Positions 8,390 through 15,807 of a stretch of DNA of 64,000 nt are shown piece after piece. Each line of letters begins with the position of its first letter. The stretch's first letter is position 1. Made by a program: the position numbers and the translations under genes. The stretch covers positions 1-64,000 of the forward strand of contig NZ_JAERRG010000003.1 in assembly GCF_016741935.1 (NCBI RefSeq), written 5' to 3'. This stretch comes from Streptomyces endocoffeicus. Lineage in GTDB: Bacteria; Actinomycetota; Actinomycetes; Streptomycetales; Streptomycetaceae. Under the pieces are notes generated by a model. That model had not been told where the DNA came from, made no database searches, and was given only the letters and a program-made list of their open reading frames with translations.

Positions 8390-8584
8390 CTAGGTCGGCG
8401 CTCGGCGTGTCGGAAGCGTTGGCGCCAGCCCCGCCAGTACCACGCCGACACGGGTGAGTACCGGCAGTGCCACGCTGAAAACTGTCTCGTTGAGGAACAT
8501 CACGAACGCTGCCACCACGAGCACACCGATGAGCGGTCCGGTTCGGTTCTCCTGTTGTGCGGGCGGTGTCGTAGCCGTCGTCAC
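8390..8584 (-). pseudogene. Internally deleted MFS transporter remnant
   Basis: The 64-aa frame starts at GTG 8584, overlapping the DJ-1 stop (GTGA). It begins like the first transmembrane helix of DHA-type drug exporters (GPLIGVLVVAAFVMFLNETV then FSVALPVL) and then jumps to TRVGVVLAGLAPTLPTRR, which resembles the cytoplasmic C-terminal end of such proteins. Most of the 12-14 helices are missing while the frame is kept, so this is a large in-frame deletion. It is not expected to transport anything. Confidence 0.65.
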
Positions 8585-9231
8585 ACCAGGGAAACCGGGG
8601 CACCGGTGGCGCTCCAGACCGTGCCGCGCCGTTCGTGCCGGATGAGTTCCGAGACGGCATGGGCAACGCGGGGTCCGACCTCGCGTTCGACCAGGTACAG
8701 GGCGAGGTCGATGCCGGAGGTGACATTGCCGCAGCTGAGCAGGTTGCCGTCGTCGACCATGCGGGCCTCTACCGGGACGGCCTTCGTTCCGGCGAGGTCC
8801 TGGCCCCGCTCGTGAGTGACCAGCGGCCGGCCGTCCGCCAGGCCGGCGTGGGCGAGGAGGATGGAACCCCCGCAGACGGTGGCCACGGTCATGTCCGGGC
8901 GGGCCAGCGCCTCGCGCAGCCGGCCCGGCAGATCCGTGGAGCGCGCCTGGCTGAGAATCCAGCCGATGTCGCCGGCGACGCCGGGATCCAGCGAGAGGCT
9001 TCCCGCGGCGCCGGGGACGACGATCACGCTTTTCTTGTTCACGTCCACGGCGGAGGTCGCGGTGAGCTTGATCGACGGGAATCCACTGACCACTTCCCGT
9101 GCGCCTTCGGCACTGACGAACTCGGTGGACACCTCTCCGCCGGAGAACTCGCCCGCGGAGTGGAAGACTTCGAAGGGTCCAAGGACATCGAGGGGGTCGA
9201 AGCCGTCGTAGAGCGCGATCTGTACATGCAT
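8581..9231 (-). CDS. DJ-1/PfpI family protein
   Basis: This is a 216-aa class I glutamine-amidotransferase-like protein of the DJ-1/PfpI/isonitrile-hydratase group. The elbow nucleophile is Cys120 in ATVCGGSILLAHAG, and Glu21 in GPFEVF is the partner residue of the family. ATG 9231 with AAGGA upstream was preferred; the frame extends to 9294 but adds 21 unlike residues. There is no AraC domain, so it is a stand-alone enzyme. It lies 68 bases downstream of the HSL esterase and is coupled to the MFS remnant. Its activity could be isonitrile hydratase, glyoxalase III or chaperone-like; the sequence does not decide. Confidence 0.85.
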   Translation of the reverse strand: MHVQIALYDGFDPLDVLGPFEVFHSAGEFSGGEVSTEFVSAEGAREVVSGFPSIKLTATSAVDVNKKSVIVVPGAAGSLSLDPGVAGDIGWILSQARSTDLPGRLREALARPDMTVATVCGGSILLAHAGLADGRPLVTHERGQDLAGTKAVPVEARMVDDGNLLSCGNVTSGIDLALYLVEREVGPRVAHAVSELIRHERRGTVWSATGAPVSLV

Positions 9232-9299
9232 GACACAAGTCCTTGTCCGGTCGGGAAGAGCGGTCGGTGAAACGGCGCCGGAGGTAATGGGCAAACCGG

Positions 9300-10367
9300 T
9301 CAGCCCAGCATCCGGCGCAGCGCGTGAGCGCTCGCGGTGACGGCCTGGTTGAACCGGGGGCCGAGATGGACGAACGGCAGGAAGCCGTGCGGCAGGTCCG
9401 CTTCGCGGACGGCTGTGACCGGGACACCCTCGGAGCGAAGCTTGTCGGCGTAGGCCTCGCCTTCGTCACGCAGCGGATCGAATCCCGCCGTGACGAGGTG
9501 CGCCGGCGGCGTGTCCCGGGCGACCTCGCCGTAGACGACCGACACATCCGGATCCGTACGGTCCACTCCAGGGGGGAGGTAGTGGTCATAGAACCAGAGG
9601 ATGTCGTCGTCGGTGAGCAGGAATCCCTTGCCGTAGGTGTCCCGGGACGGGTGACGCGTGGCCAGGTCCGTGGCGGGATACAGCAGCCACTGCCCCGCCG
9701 GGACGGGGCCGTGCCTCCGCTCGGCGGCACGACGGGCGGTCACCGCGGCGAGCGTGGCCCCCGCGCTGTCCCCACCGACCACGATCCTGCCCGGGTCGAT
9801 GCCGAATTCCTCAGCCCGCGAAACGGTGTCGTCGAATGCCGCCAGTGCGTCGTCCACCGCGGCGGGGAACGGGTCCTCGGGTGCGAGCCGGTAGCCCACC
9901 GACAGCACCCGGTGGCCTGAGTGTTCGGCGAGAAAGCGTCCCACGTGGTCATATCCGGCGCGGCTGCCGATCACCCAGCCTCCGCCGTGGAAGAACACCA
10001 GCGCACCCGAGGTTCCGGGGCGGGACGCGGGTTCGTACAAGGTCGCCTCCAGAGCGTTCCGCCCGCCCTTCAGGCCTACCTCGGTCACCGTCACCGCCCG
10101 CGTCGGCCGCCGGCCGGCACGGAGCATCGGTGCGTCGCGCTCCAGCGTCGCGCGGGACAGCTCCGGTGAGTCCTCGACGACCAGAGCCGACTCCTTGCCG
10201 CCGAGGGAGCGGATCAGCAGGCGGGCATCGACGGCCAGTGCTTCGCCGTCCACGATGATCTCCGGTCCCGCCATCGCCGACCGCACCCGATCCGGCAGCC
10301 GGCCCAGCAGTCCGACCATCACCTCCTGTGCCCGCACCCCCATCGGCACTGAGGCATCCCTGGCCAT
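9300..10367 (-). CDS. HSL-family alpha/beta hydrolase (esterase) 1
   Basis: This is a 355-aa carboxylesterase of the hormone-sensitive-lipase family. It has the oxyanion motif HGGG (127-130), nucleophile Ser201 in GGDSAGA, Asp in GFDPLRDEG (about 295-300), and His in DLPHGF near residue 328. The N-terminal cap is longer than in esterase 2. ATG 10367 follows GGGAGGGG. It is divergent from esterase 2 across the 41-bp dyad operator, so both are probably under one repressor. DJ-1, the MFS remnant and the PLP lyase follow on the same strand and may share the promoter. Confidence 0.9.
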   Translation of the reverse strand: MARDASVPMGVRAQEVMVGLLGRLPDRVRSAMAGPEIIVDGEALAVDARLLIRSLGGKESALVVEDSPELSRATLERDAPMLRAGRRPTRAVTVTEVGLKGGRNALEATLYEPASRPGTSGALVFFHGGGWVIGSRAGYDHVGRFLAEHSGHRVLSVGYRLAPEDPFPAAVDDALAAFDDTVSRAEEFGIDPGRIVVGGDSAGATLAAVTARRAAERRHGPVPAGQWLLYPATDLATRHPSRDTYGKGFLLTDDDILWFYDHYLPPGVDRTDPDVSVVYGEVARDTPPAHLVTAGFDPLRDEGEAYADKLRSEGVPVTAVREADLPHGFLPFVHLGPRFNQAVTASAHALRRMLG

Positions 10368-10385
10368 GCCGGCCCCTCCCGCTTA

Positions 10386-10426
10386 GTTACAGCTTGACTG
10401 AAAGCCTGTTTCAGGCAGACTGTAAC
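10386..10426. promoter_or_regulatory. 41-bp dyad operator/promoter, copy 2 (divergent esterases)
   Basis: The arms are GTTACAGCTTGACTGAAA (10386-10403) and TTTCAGGCAGACTGTAAC (10409-10426) with centre GCCTG. The outer 7 bases (GTTACAG/CTGTAAC) and inner 6 (CTGAAA/TTTCAG) pair perfectly. TTGACT (10394-10399) with GACTGT (10418-10423) at 18 bases matches copy 1 at 6049. The dyad lies between two divergent esterase genes and can serve both directions. Confidence 0.7.
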
Positions 10427-10533
10427 CCAAGGGAGGAGGCCACGCCAGTGCGTGCCGACGCGGCGAGCCGACGAGCGGCTCGGTGCTTGTCCGGGCGCGG
10501 CCCTTACGCAGTGACAGGAAGAAGGAGGAACCG

Positions 10534-11484
10534 ATGACGGTACCGATGGACACCGAAATCGCGGCCGCGCTGTCCCCGGTAGTCGCGGCGATGAAGGCCG
10601 CACCCCCGCCGGCACCCGGTGACTGGCAGACCCGGCGGGAGGTGTTCGGCGAGGCGATAGCCGCTCAGGCCGCGGAGCTCAACGCCCCTCCCGGCGTCAC
10701 GGTGACACCCTGCTCGGCCACGGCCGGCGACGGGGCCACGATCCCCTTGCGCCTGTACCGGCGGCAGGGTGCCCGGGTGGCGTCACTGGCCGTCTACCTG
10801 CACGGCGGCGGGATGTTCCTCGGCGGCCTTGACACCCACGACACACAATGCCGCATCTATACACACCTCTCCGGCGTCGCGTTGCTTTCGGTCGGCTACC
10901 GCCTGGCCCCCGAGCATCCGCACCCGGTCCCCGTAGAGGACTGTTACGCCGCTCTGCGCTGGGCCGTGGCGAACGCCGCCGGCCTCGGCATCGACCCCGC
11001 TCGCATCGCGATCATGGGAGACAGCGCCGGTGGTGGCCTCGCGGCCGCGGTGGCTCTTCTTTCCCGGGACCGCCGGGGCCCTGCCCTGGCGGCCCAGATC
11101 CTGATCTACCCCATGCTCGACGACCGGACCATCGTCGCCCAGCCCGACCTCGCCGACACGGCGACCTGGAGTGCGGCGGACAACCTCACCGGCTGGCGCT
11201 GTCTGTTGGGTGATGCCGCGGGCGGCCCTGACACCCCCGCCTATGCCGCCCCTGCCCGCGCCGACAACCTGGGCGCGCTTCCACCCGCTTACATCGAAAC
11301 GGGCCAGCTCGACCTCTTCCGCGATGAGAACATCGCCTACGCGCAACGGCTCGGCCGCGCCGGGGTGCCGGTCGAGCTCATCCAGTACCCCGCCGTACCC
11401 CATGCCTTCGACACCTTCGATCCCGCGGCAGCCGTCAGCCGCCGCGCGGTCGGCAATCGCGTACGGGCACTGGGGGCCCTGTGA
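10534..11484 (+). CDS. HSL-family alpha/beta hydrolase (esterase) 2
   Basis: This is a 316-aa hormone-sensitive-lipase-type esterase with HGGGMF (90-95), nucleophile Ser164 in MGDSAGGG, acid Asp in GQLDLFRDEN, and His in VPHAFDTF near residue 290. ATG 10534 follows GAAGGAGGAACC; an upstream in-frame extension to 10483 lacks support. The promoter carries dyad copy 2. It is only distantly similar to esterase 1, so this is not a recent duplication. The substrate is unknown; short acyl esters or lactones are typical. Confidence 0.9.
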   Translation: MTVPMDTEIAAALSPVVAAMKAAPPPAPGDWQTRREVFGEAIAAQAAELNAPPGVTVTPCSATAGDGATIPLRLYRRQGARVASLAVYLHGGGMFLGGLDTHDTQCRIYTHLSGVALLSVGYRLAPEHPHPVPVEDCYAALRWAVANAAGLGIDPARIAIMGDSAGGGLAAAVALLSRDRRGPALAAQILIYPMLDDRTIVAQPDLADTATWSAADNLTGWRCLLGDAAGGPDTPAYAAPARADNLGALPPAYIETGQLDLFRDENIAYAQRLGRAGVPVELIQYPAVPHAFDTFDPAAAVSRRAVGNRVRALGAL

Positions 11485-11505
11485 GTGTCCAGGCAGCCGC
11501 TCGCC

Positions 11506-11551
11506 GTGTGCCGCTATGCGGCGGTCGCGTGTGCCGCTATGCGGCGGTCGC
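11506..11551. repeat. 23-bp tandem duplication at a gene end
   Basis: Two exact adjacent copies of GTGTGCCGCTATGCGGCGGT followed by CGC occupy 11506-11528 and 11529-11551. The stop codon of the leftward SDR lies in the second copy, so the duplication sits in the convergent intergenic space between that SDR and esterase 2. Confidence 0.8.
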
Positions 11552-12346
11552 GCGGTTGGCGGCTTCCCACAGGGCCGTGCCGAGCTCCTGGCTGTGGAGC
11601 TGGGCAGAACCCCTGGCGGGGCGGGTGCGGACGAAGTAGGCGCCGTCAAGGGCCTGTTGGCGGGTGGCCAAATCAACCAGCCGTTCGGCGCCTTGGCGAG
11701 GGGTGCCGATGAACGGGCGGGCGGCGGTCTTCAGGAGGCTGCCGGTGCGTCCCATGTACCGGCCGAAGTCCGAGGCCATGATGCCGGGGTGGAAGTCGCC
11801 GGCGTCCACGCCCGGGTTGCGGCGGTGGAACTCGCGTAGCAGCACTCCAGCGGCGAGCTTGGCCCGGGCGTAGGTCCGGTGGCCCGACACACGCGGCTCT
11901 CCCGCGAGGGCGGCGTCGAGGTTGTTCGGGGAAAGAACGGCGTTGTTGTGGGACCGGGAGTTGGTCAGAAGGACGCGGCCGGTACCGAGCTGCCCGGCCA
12001 GCTGTGTCATCAGCAGCCACGGCGCCAGGGCGTTGGCCTGGAAGGAGGCGTCGATCCCGGCGTCGGTGAGGCACGGGGGCATGACCCCTCCGGCGTTGAG
12101 CGCCAGTACGTCGATGTTCGGTACGGCGTGGGCCAACCGCGCGGCCAGACCGCGGGTCTGGGACAGGCTGGTGAAGTCGGCCGTGTAGGTGGGCGCGCGC
12201 AGTTCCTCACCGATGGCCCGTGTGCGTTTCTCATCGCGGCCCACGAGGTGCAGTGCGGCGCCTCGGGCGCTGAGGAGGCGGGCGGCCTCGGCGCCCGCAC
12301 CCGAACTCGCCCCCGTCAGCACGATGGTCTTGCCCGTGAGGTCCAT
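11537..12346 (-). CDS. SDR family oxidoreductase
   Basis: This is a 269-aa short-chain dehydrogenase with TGASSGAG (11-18), NAGG (84-87), Ser in LLTNSRSH and catalytic Tyr159/Lys163 in YARAK. It starts at ATG 12346, 7 bases after the stop of the NmrA-like gene, with AAAGGATGA serving as ribosome site inside that gap. The two form a bicistronic unit divergent from marR. The substrate is unknown. Confidence 0.9.
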   Translation of the reverse strand: MDLTGKTIVLTGASSGAGAEAARLLSARGAALHLVGRDEKRTRAIGEELRAPTYTADFTSLSQTRGLAARLAHAVPNIDVLALNAGGVMPPCLTDAGIDASFQANALAPWLLMTQLAGQLGTGRVLLTNSRSHNNAVLSPNNLDAALAGEPRVSGHRTYARAKLAAGVLLREFHRRNPGVDAGDFHPGIMASDFGRYMGRTGSLLKTAARPFIGTPRQGAERLVDLATRQQALDGAYFVRTRPARGSAQLHSQELGTALWEAANRATAA

Positions 12347-12353
12347 GGAAGCG

Positions 12354-13010
12354 TCATCCTTTCGGCGCGCCGCTGACCGAGAGGCGGTCGGCGGCGGGGC
12401 TGGCGGATTCGACGGCGTCCAGCAGGCACTGGGCCAGATCGGCGCGGCTGATCGCCAGGGGCGAGGGGGTTGTGATGTCGGGGCGGGCGGACCAGGCAGG
12501 TGAGGCGGGCCGGTCGGTCAGCGAACCGAAGTAGGCGATGGTGAAGTCGAGCCCCGAGGCGGCGAGGATCGCCTCCGCGGTGTCGAAATCCTGGTAGTCA
12601 CGGCGGATGAGCAGCCGGGTCAGTGCCTTGAGCGGCCACGCGGTGTGCTGTCGTGAGGCGCCGCTTCCCCAGGCCAGCGGCATGGCGATACGCCGTACCC
12701 GATGCAGATGCATGGCGGCCACCAGATTCGCGGTGGCCCGGGCCATCACCGCGGAGCCGGTACGTGCCTTGAGCCAGAGCGGATTGCCCAGTGCGCTGAC
12801 GATCGCGTCCTGCCCGTCGACGGCGCGGCGTACGGCGGCCAGGTCATCGCCCACAGCGCCCTCCACGATGCGCGGCCCCGACGTCTCGGCCTGCCCCGCA
12901 CCCCGTCGTACGAGCGCGGTCACCTGGTGCCCGCGCTCCAGGGAGTGGGTGACAACCTGCCTGCCCAGGCCGCCGTTGGCGCCGACCACGAGGAGCTTCA
13001 TCTCCGTCAT
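12354..13010 (-). CDS. NAD(P)H-binding NmrA/atypical SDR protein
   Basis: This 218-aa protein has an N-terminal Rossmann loop VVGANGGLGRQV and the overall pattern of NAD(P)-binding NmrA-like or biliverdin-reductase-B-like proteins (NAD_binding_10 type). Such proteins act as reductases or as redox sensors; no YxxxK active site is evident. ATG 13010 is chosen because AAGTGAG precedes it; ATG 13001 is an alternative. It is the first gene of the leftward unit with the SDR at 11537, divergent from marR, with operator-like elements at 13072-13163 between them. Confidence 0.82.
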   Translation of the reverse strand: MTEMKLLVVGANGGLGRQVVTHSLERGHQVTALVRRGAGQAETSGPRIVEGAVGDDLAAVRRAVDGQDAIVSALGNPLWLKARTGSAVMARATANLVAAMHLHRVRRIAMPLAWGSGASRQHTAWPLKALTRLLIRRDYQDFDTAEAILAASGLDFTIAYFGSLTDRPASPAWSARPDITTPSPLAISRADLAQCLLDAVESASPAADRLSVSGAPKG

Positions 13011-13071
13011 CTCACTTCATCTGGATCACCGGGCATCCGCGGCCGTGCCGGCGGATCGCGCACCCCCGCAC

Positions 13072-13163
13072 GTTTCAGCTGGCCTGAAACTCAAGGCCCA
13101 GTCCCGCGCCGCGCCCGCTCGAACTGGAGACTGCCCGGAATCCCAGTTAAAGTCAAACTGAAA
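13072..13163. promoter_or_regulatory. marR/NmrA divergent operator region
   Basis: GTTTCAG-CTGGC-CTGAAAC (13072-13090) is a perfect 7-bp inverted repeat with a 5-base spacer. At 13146-13163, GTTAAAGTCAAACTGAAA matches one arm of the 41-bp dyads at 6049 and 10386. Read leftward, that arm contains TTTGACT, the same -35-like core. The region separates marR from the NmrA-SDR pair, so it most probably holds an autoregulatory MarR site. Confidence 0.6.
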
Positions 13164-13187
13164 CTTTCCGAAGAGGAACGAGGAGTC

Positions 13188-13634
13188 GTGACCGCCCAGC
13201 CCCCGCCCACCAGCACCGCCTTCCTGCTCGCCGCCCTGGGGCGGCGAACACGCCAGGACGTCGAACGGGCACTCAAGCCGACCGGCTACACACTGCGCCA
13301 TCTCGCGGCCCTCGGTCACTTGACGGGGGAACCGGGAATGTCCTACAGCGAACTGGGCCGCAGGGCAGGGATCACCGCACAGAGCGCCCAAGCCACCGTC
13401 CGGCAACTGGAAGAGCGCGGTGCCGTCGAGCGCCGCACCGACCCCGGACGAGGCCGCACCGCGGAACTCCACGTCACGGCGACCGGCCAGGATCTCCTGC
13501 GGGCGGGGCGCGATGCCTACGCCGAAGTGGATGCCGCCCTGGAACGCGTGCTCGGGAAGCAGCGGCGCCAAGACCTCACCGGGCTTCTCCTGTCGGCGCT
13601 GTCCGGAGGCTCTTCAGGGAGGGATGAGCGCTGA
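13188..13634 (+). CDS. MarR family transcriptional regulator
   Basis: This is a 148-aa winged-helix regulator. The segment GMSYSELGRRAGITAQSAQA provides the recognition helices, followed by the wing residues ERRTDPGRGRTAELHVTATG. GTG 13188 follows GAGGAACGAGGAG; the frame extends far upstream to 12702 without sense. Family length is about 140-160, so it is full size. It is divergent from the NmrA/SDR operon. It is the best local candidate to bind the dyad family shared with the SDR at 6263 and the esterase pair; this is inference. Confidence 0.87.
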   Translation: MTAQPPPTSTAFLLAALGRRTRQDVERALKPTGYTLRHLAALGHLTGEPGMSYSELGRRAGITAQSAQATVRQLEERGAVERRTDPGRGRTAELHVTATGQDLLRAGRDAYAEVDAALERVLGKQRRQDLTGLLLSALSGGSSGRDER

Positions 13635-13715
13635 GGAGCCGGACGCGATCCTGTGTCCGGAAAACCTCACCGGTCCATCCCCGGTTCGCTGACGGCAAGC
13701 AAGAGGCGGCAGAAC

Positions 13716-13734
13716 TGGATAGGGTGATCCGGTT
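13716..13734. promoter_or_regulatory. TetR-2 operator, copy 1
   Basis: TGGATAGGGTGATCCGGTT ends 14 bases before the TetR start codon. The same 19-bp element, with core GGATA-N5-ATCC, recurs three times at 15217-15304. A repressor bound here would block its own transcription. Confidence 0.75.
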
Positions 13735-13748
13735 GCTACGGTGGTCCC

Positions 13749-14447
13749 ATGAGCCCCGGCGCCCAGCACCCTGACGACTCCGCCGCCCAGCCATTGCGCA
13801 GTGACGCCGAGCGCAACCGCGGGCGGATCGTCGCCGCCGCGCGCACGGTGTTCGGGCGTGAGGGGCTGAACGCCTCCATGGCCTCCGTGGCCCGCGAGGC
13901 GGGAGTGGGGATCGCCACCATGTTCCGCCGCTTCCCCACGAAGGAGGAGCTGGTCGCCGCCGTCTTCTCCGACCGCATGGATGCCTATGCCGACGCGGTG
14001 GCGGTCGCCCTGGACGACCCCGACCCCTGGCGTGGTTTCGTCGGCTACATCGAGGCCGCCTGCGCGATGCAGGCCGCCGACTATGGCTTCGCCGACGTAC
14101 TGACCATGACCTTCCCCACCGCCAAGGCTCTGGAGCGGCGCCGCGACGAGGCATACGAGGCCATGGTGCGGCTGATCAACCGCGCCAAGGCGACCGGCCG
14201 TCTGCGCGAGGACTTCGACCCCTCGGATCTGGTGCTGCTGCACATGGCCAACGCCGGCGTCATCAACGCTACGGGTGACGCCGCTCCCGACGCCTGGCGA
14301 CGCGTCGTCGCCCTGGTGATCCAGTCCTTCGAGGCCCCGGCCCGCGGCCCCCTGCCCGACTCGCCCGAGCACGACGCCCTCTACAGGGCCATGCTCCGCG
14401 CCAGTCCGGGAGGGCCCACCGCGCCGGCGCCGGACAAGAGCGACTGA
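13749..14447 (+). CDS. TetR/AcrR family transcriptional regulator
   Basis: This is a 232-aa TetR repressor. The HTH covers about residues 25-70 (VAREAGVGIATMFRRFPTKE), and the C-terminal domain is of the type common in SDR-linked regulators. It starts at ATG 13749, just downstream of a GGATA-N5-ATCCG palindrome. Three further copies lie in front of the convergently oriented SDR at 14497-15180, so TetR-2 very probably represses itself and that SDR. The TetR and SDR genes end about 50 bases apart, around a G-rich stretch. Confidence 0.9.
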   Translation: MSPGAQHPDDSAAQPLRSDAERNRGRIVAAARTVFGREGLNASMASVAREAGVGIATMFRRFPTKEELVAAVFSDRMDAYADAVAVALDDPDPWRGFVGYIEAACAMQAADYGFADVLTMTFPTAKALERRRDEAYEAMVRLINRAKATGRLREDFDPSDLVLLHMANAGVINATGDAAPDAWRRVVALVIQSFEAPARGPLPDSPEHDALYRAMLRASPGGPTAPAPDKSD

Positions 14448-14496
14448 CCGCGGGGCGGGGCGGGGCGGCGGGCATCGGCAAGCCGCTGGTCCGGTG

Positions 14497-15180
14497 TCAG
14501 AGGCTGAAGACGAGCTCGGCCCGGTCGCGCTGGGTGGTGTGCAGGTCCCAGTAGACGGGGGAGATCTGCTCGGGCTCGGCCGTCGGGAAGCCGGGGACGA
14601 CGGACATGCCGATGGAGACGTCGATGCCGACGTGGGCGGCCTGGATGCCGGTGCCGTCCAGTTCCTTGTGGAGGTTGATGGCCCAGTTGCGCAGGGCCGC
14701 CGCGGCGGCGTTGACGTTGCCGACCTGCGGTACGGGGTCGATGGAGCCGGCGCCGGTGGTGTAGAGCAGGGTGCCCGTGCCGGCTTCGCGCATCGCGGGC
14801 AGTACGGCTTTGGTGGCGGTCATGGCGCCGTAGAGCTGGAATTCGATCTCGTGCTGTACGTGGGGCGGTTCGGTGTCGGCCGGGCTGGTCAGAGTGGTGG
14901 AGCCGAAGGTGCCGACGGGGGAGTATTCGAGGACGTCGATGCGGCCGAACTGGGTGGCGGCATCCTTGAGGGCTTGGGTGAGTGCGCCGCGGTCGAGCAC
15001 GTCGGCGGGGAAGGCGGCGGCGGTGATGCCCTCGGTGGTGAGCGTGCCGACGAGGTCGTCGAGCTTGTCGCGGTCGCGCGAGATGAGGGCGACGTCGAGG
15101 CCGTGGGAGCCGAAGGTGCGGGCGATGGCCAGGCCCAGCTGAGGGCCGGCTCCGACGATGGCGATGCTGGTCACGGGCAT
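14497..15180 (-). CDS. SDR-like protein lacking the YxxxK catalytic pair
   Basis: This 227-aa Rossmann protein starts with IAIVGAGPQLGLAIARTF, an SDR-type cofactor loop. Ser146 lies in TTGAGSID, but where a classical SDR has YxxxK the sequence reads GNVNAAAAALRNWA. Both Tyr and Lys are absent, so ordinary SDR catalysis is unlikely; a divergent SDR with another proton donor or a binding function is possible. ATG 15180 is preceded by two tandem TetR-2 operators. It is probably induced when TetR-2 binds its ligand. Confidence 0.83.
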   Translation of the reverse strand: MPVTSIAIVGAGPQLGLAIARTFGSHGLDVALISRDRDKLDDLVGTLTTEGITAAAFPADVLDRGALTQALKDAATQFGRIDVLEYSPVGTFGSTTLTSPADTEPPHVQHEIEFQLYGAMTATKAVLPAMREAGTGTLLYTTGAGSIDPVPQVGNVNAAAAALRNWAINLHKELDGTGIQAAHVGIDVSIGMSVVPGFPTAEPEQISPVYWDLHTTQRDRAELVFSL

Positions 15181-15216
15181 GTCCCTTTCATGAAGGCGGT
15201 AGCGGCCGAGCGATCT

Positions 15217-15304
15217 GGATAGGCCTATCCGGTTTTTAATCGGATAGGCCTATCCGATTCGCTGTCGTCACCGTACCACCAAAATGGATAAGGTAATCCG
15301 GTTC
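15217..15304. promoter_or_regulatory. Three TetR-2 operators upstream of the SDR
   Basis: TGGATAGGCCTATCCGGTT (15217-15235) and CGGATAGGCCTATCCGATT (15242-15260) each contain the perfect palindrome GGATAGGCCTATCC and are spaced 25 bases apart. TGGATAAGGTAATCCGGTT (15286-15304) lies 44 bases further. All match the element before tetR at 13716. Two sites are close enough to cover the leftward SDR promoter; the third may add cooperativity or affect rightward transcription toward the synthetase gene. Confidence 0.78.
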
Positions 15305-15807
15305 GTCGGTCGCCAGGCCGTTTGCCGGTGGCGGGTCCTGTTCGCCCGGACTGTGGCCGCTGTGAGACCGACCACAGGGCCGGGGCCCGTCGGGTGGCGT
15401 CGCCGGGCCGCCGAGCGAGACCAGAAAATCCGCCTCCCACCAGGCACGATACGAAAGGGGCGGTGGCCGTTGGGAACGGCGTGCCACCGTGGCGCGTGGC
15501 CGCGGGCTCGGGCCGCCGACGCCTCGGAGGGCGAGCGGATCCTGTTAACGCTGGGTAAACTGCCTGTTCGGCGTATGCGGGGGTCGGTTCGACCGGAGGG
15601 GCGGAACATGCCCGTCCGGCCGCCGGTGCCCGCGATTCGAGCCGGCCGCTGGACGGCCGCGCCGAGTGGTCGCCCTCGCGGAAACCATCAGCCGCGAGCG
15701 GGTGTTCGGGACCCGGCTCAGTGTGGAGCCGGATGGCAGAGGCCGATGGTCCGGGTTGACCGGGCGGTGTCGCCGAACATTCGGTTCACCGACTGCGGAG
15801 AGGCCGG
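15305..15807. other. About 500-base gene-poor leader upstream of the synthetase
   Basis: No protein family was recognised here. A 69-codon frame (15608-15817) with GGAGG upstream overlaps the synthetase start but has unbiased third positions and no resemblance to known proteins. The segment probably contains the promoter and untranslated leader of the synthetase gene; I cannot place promoter boxes with confidence. Confidence 0.5.
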
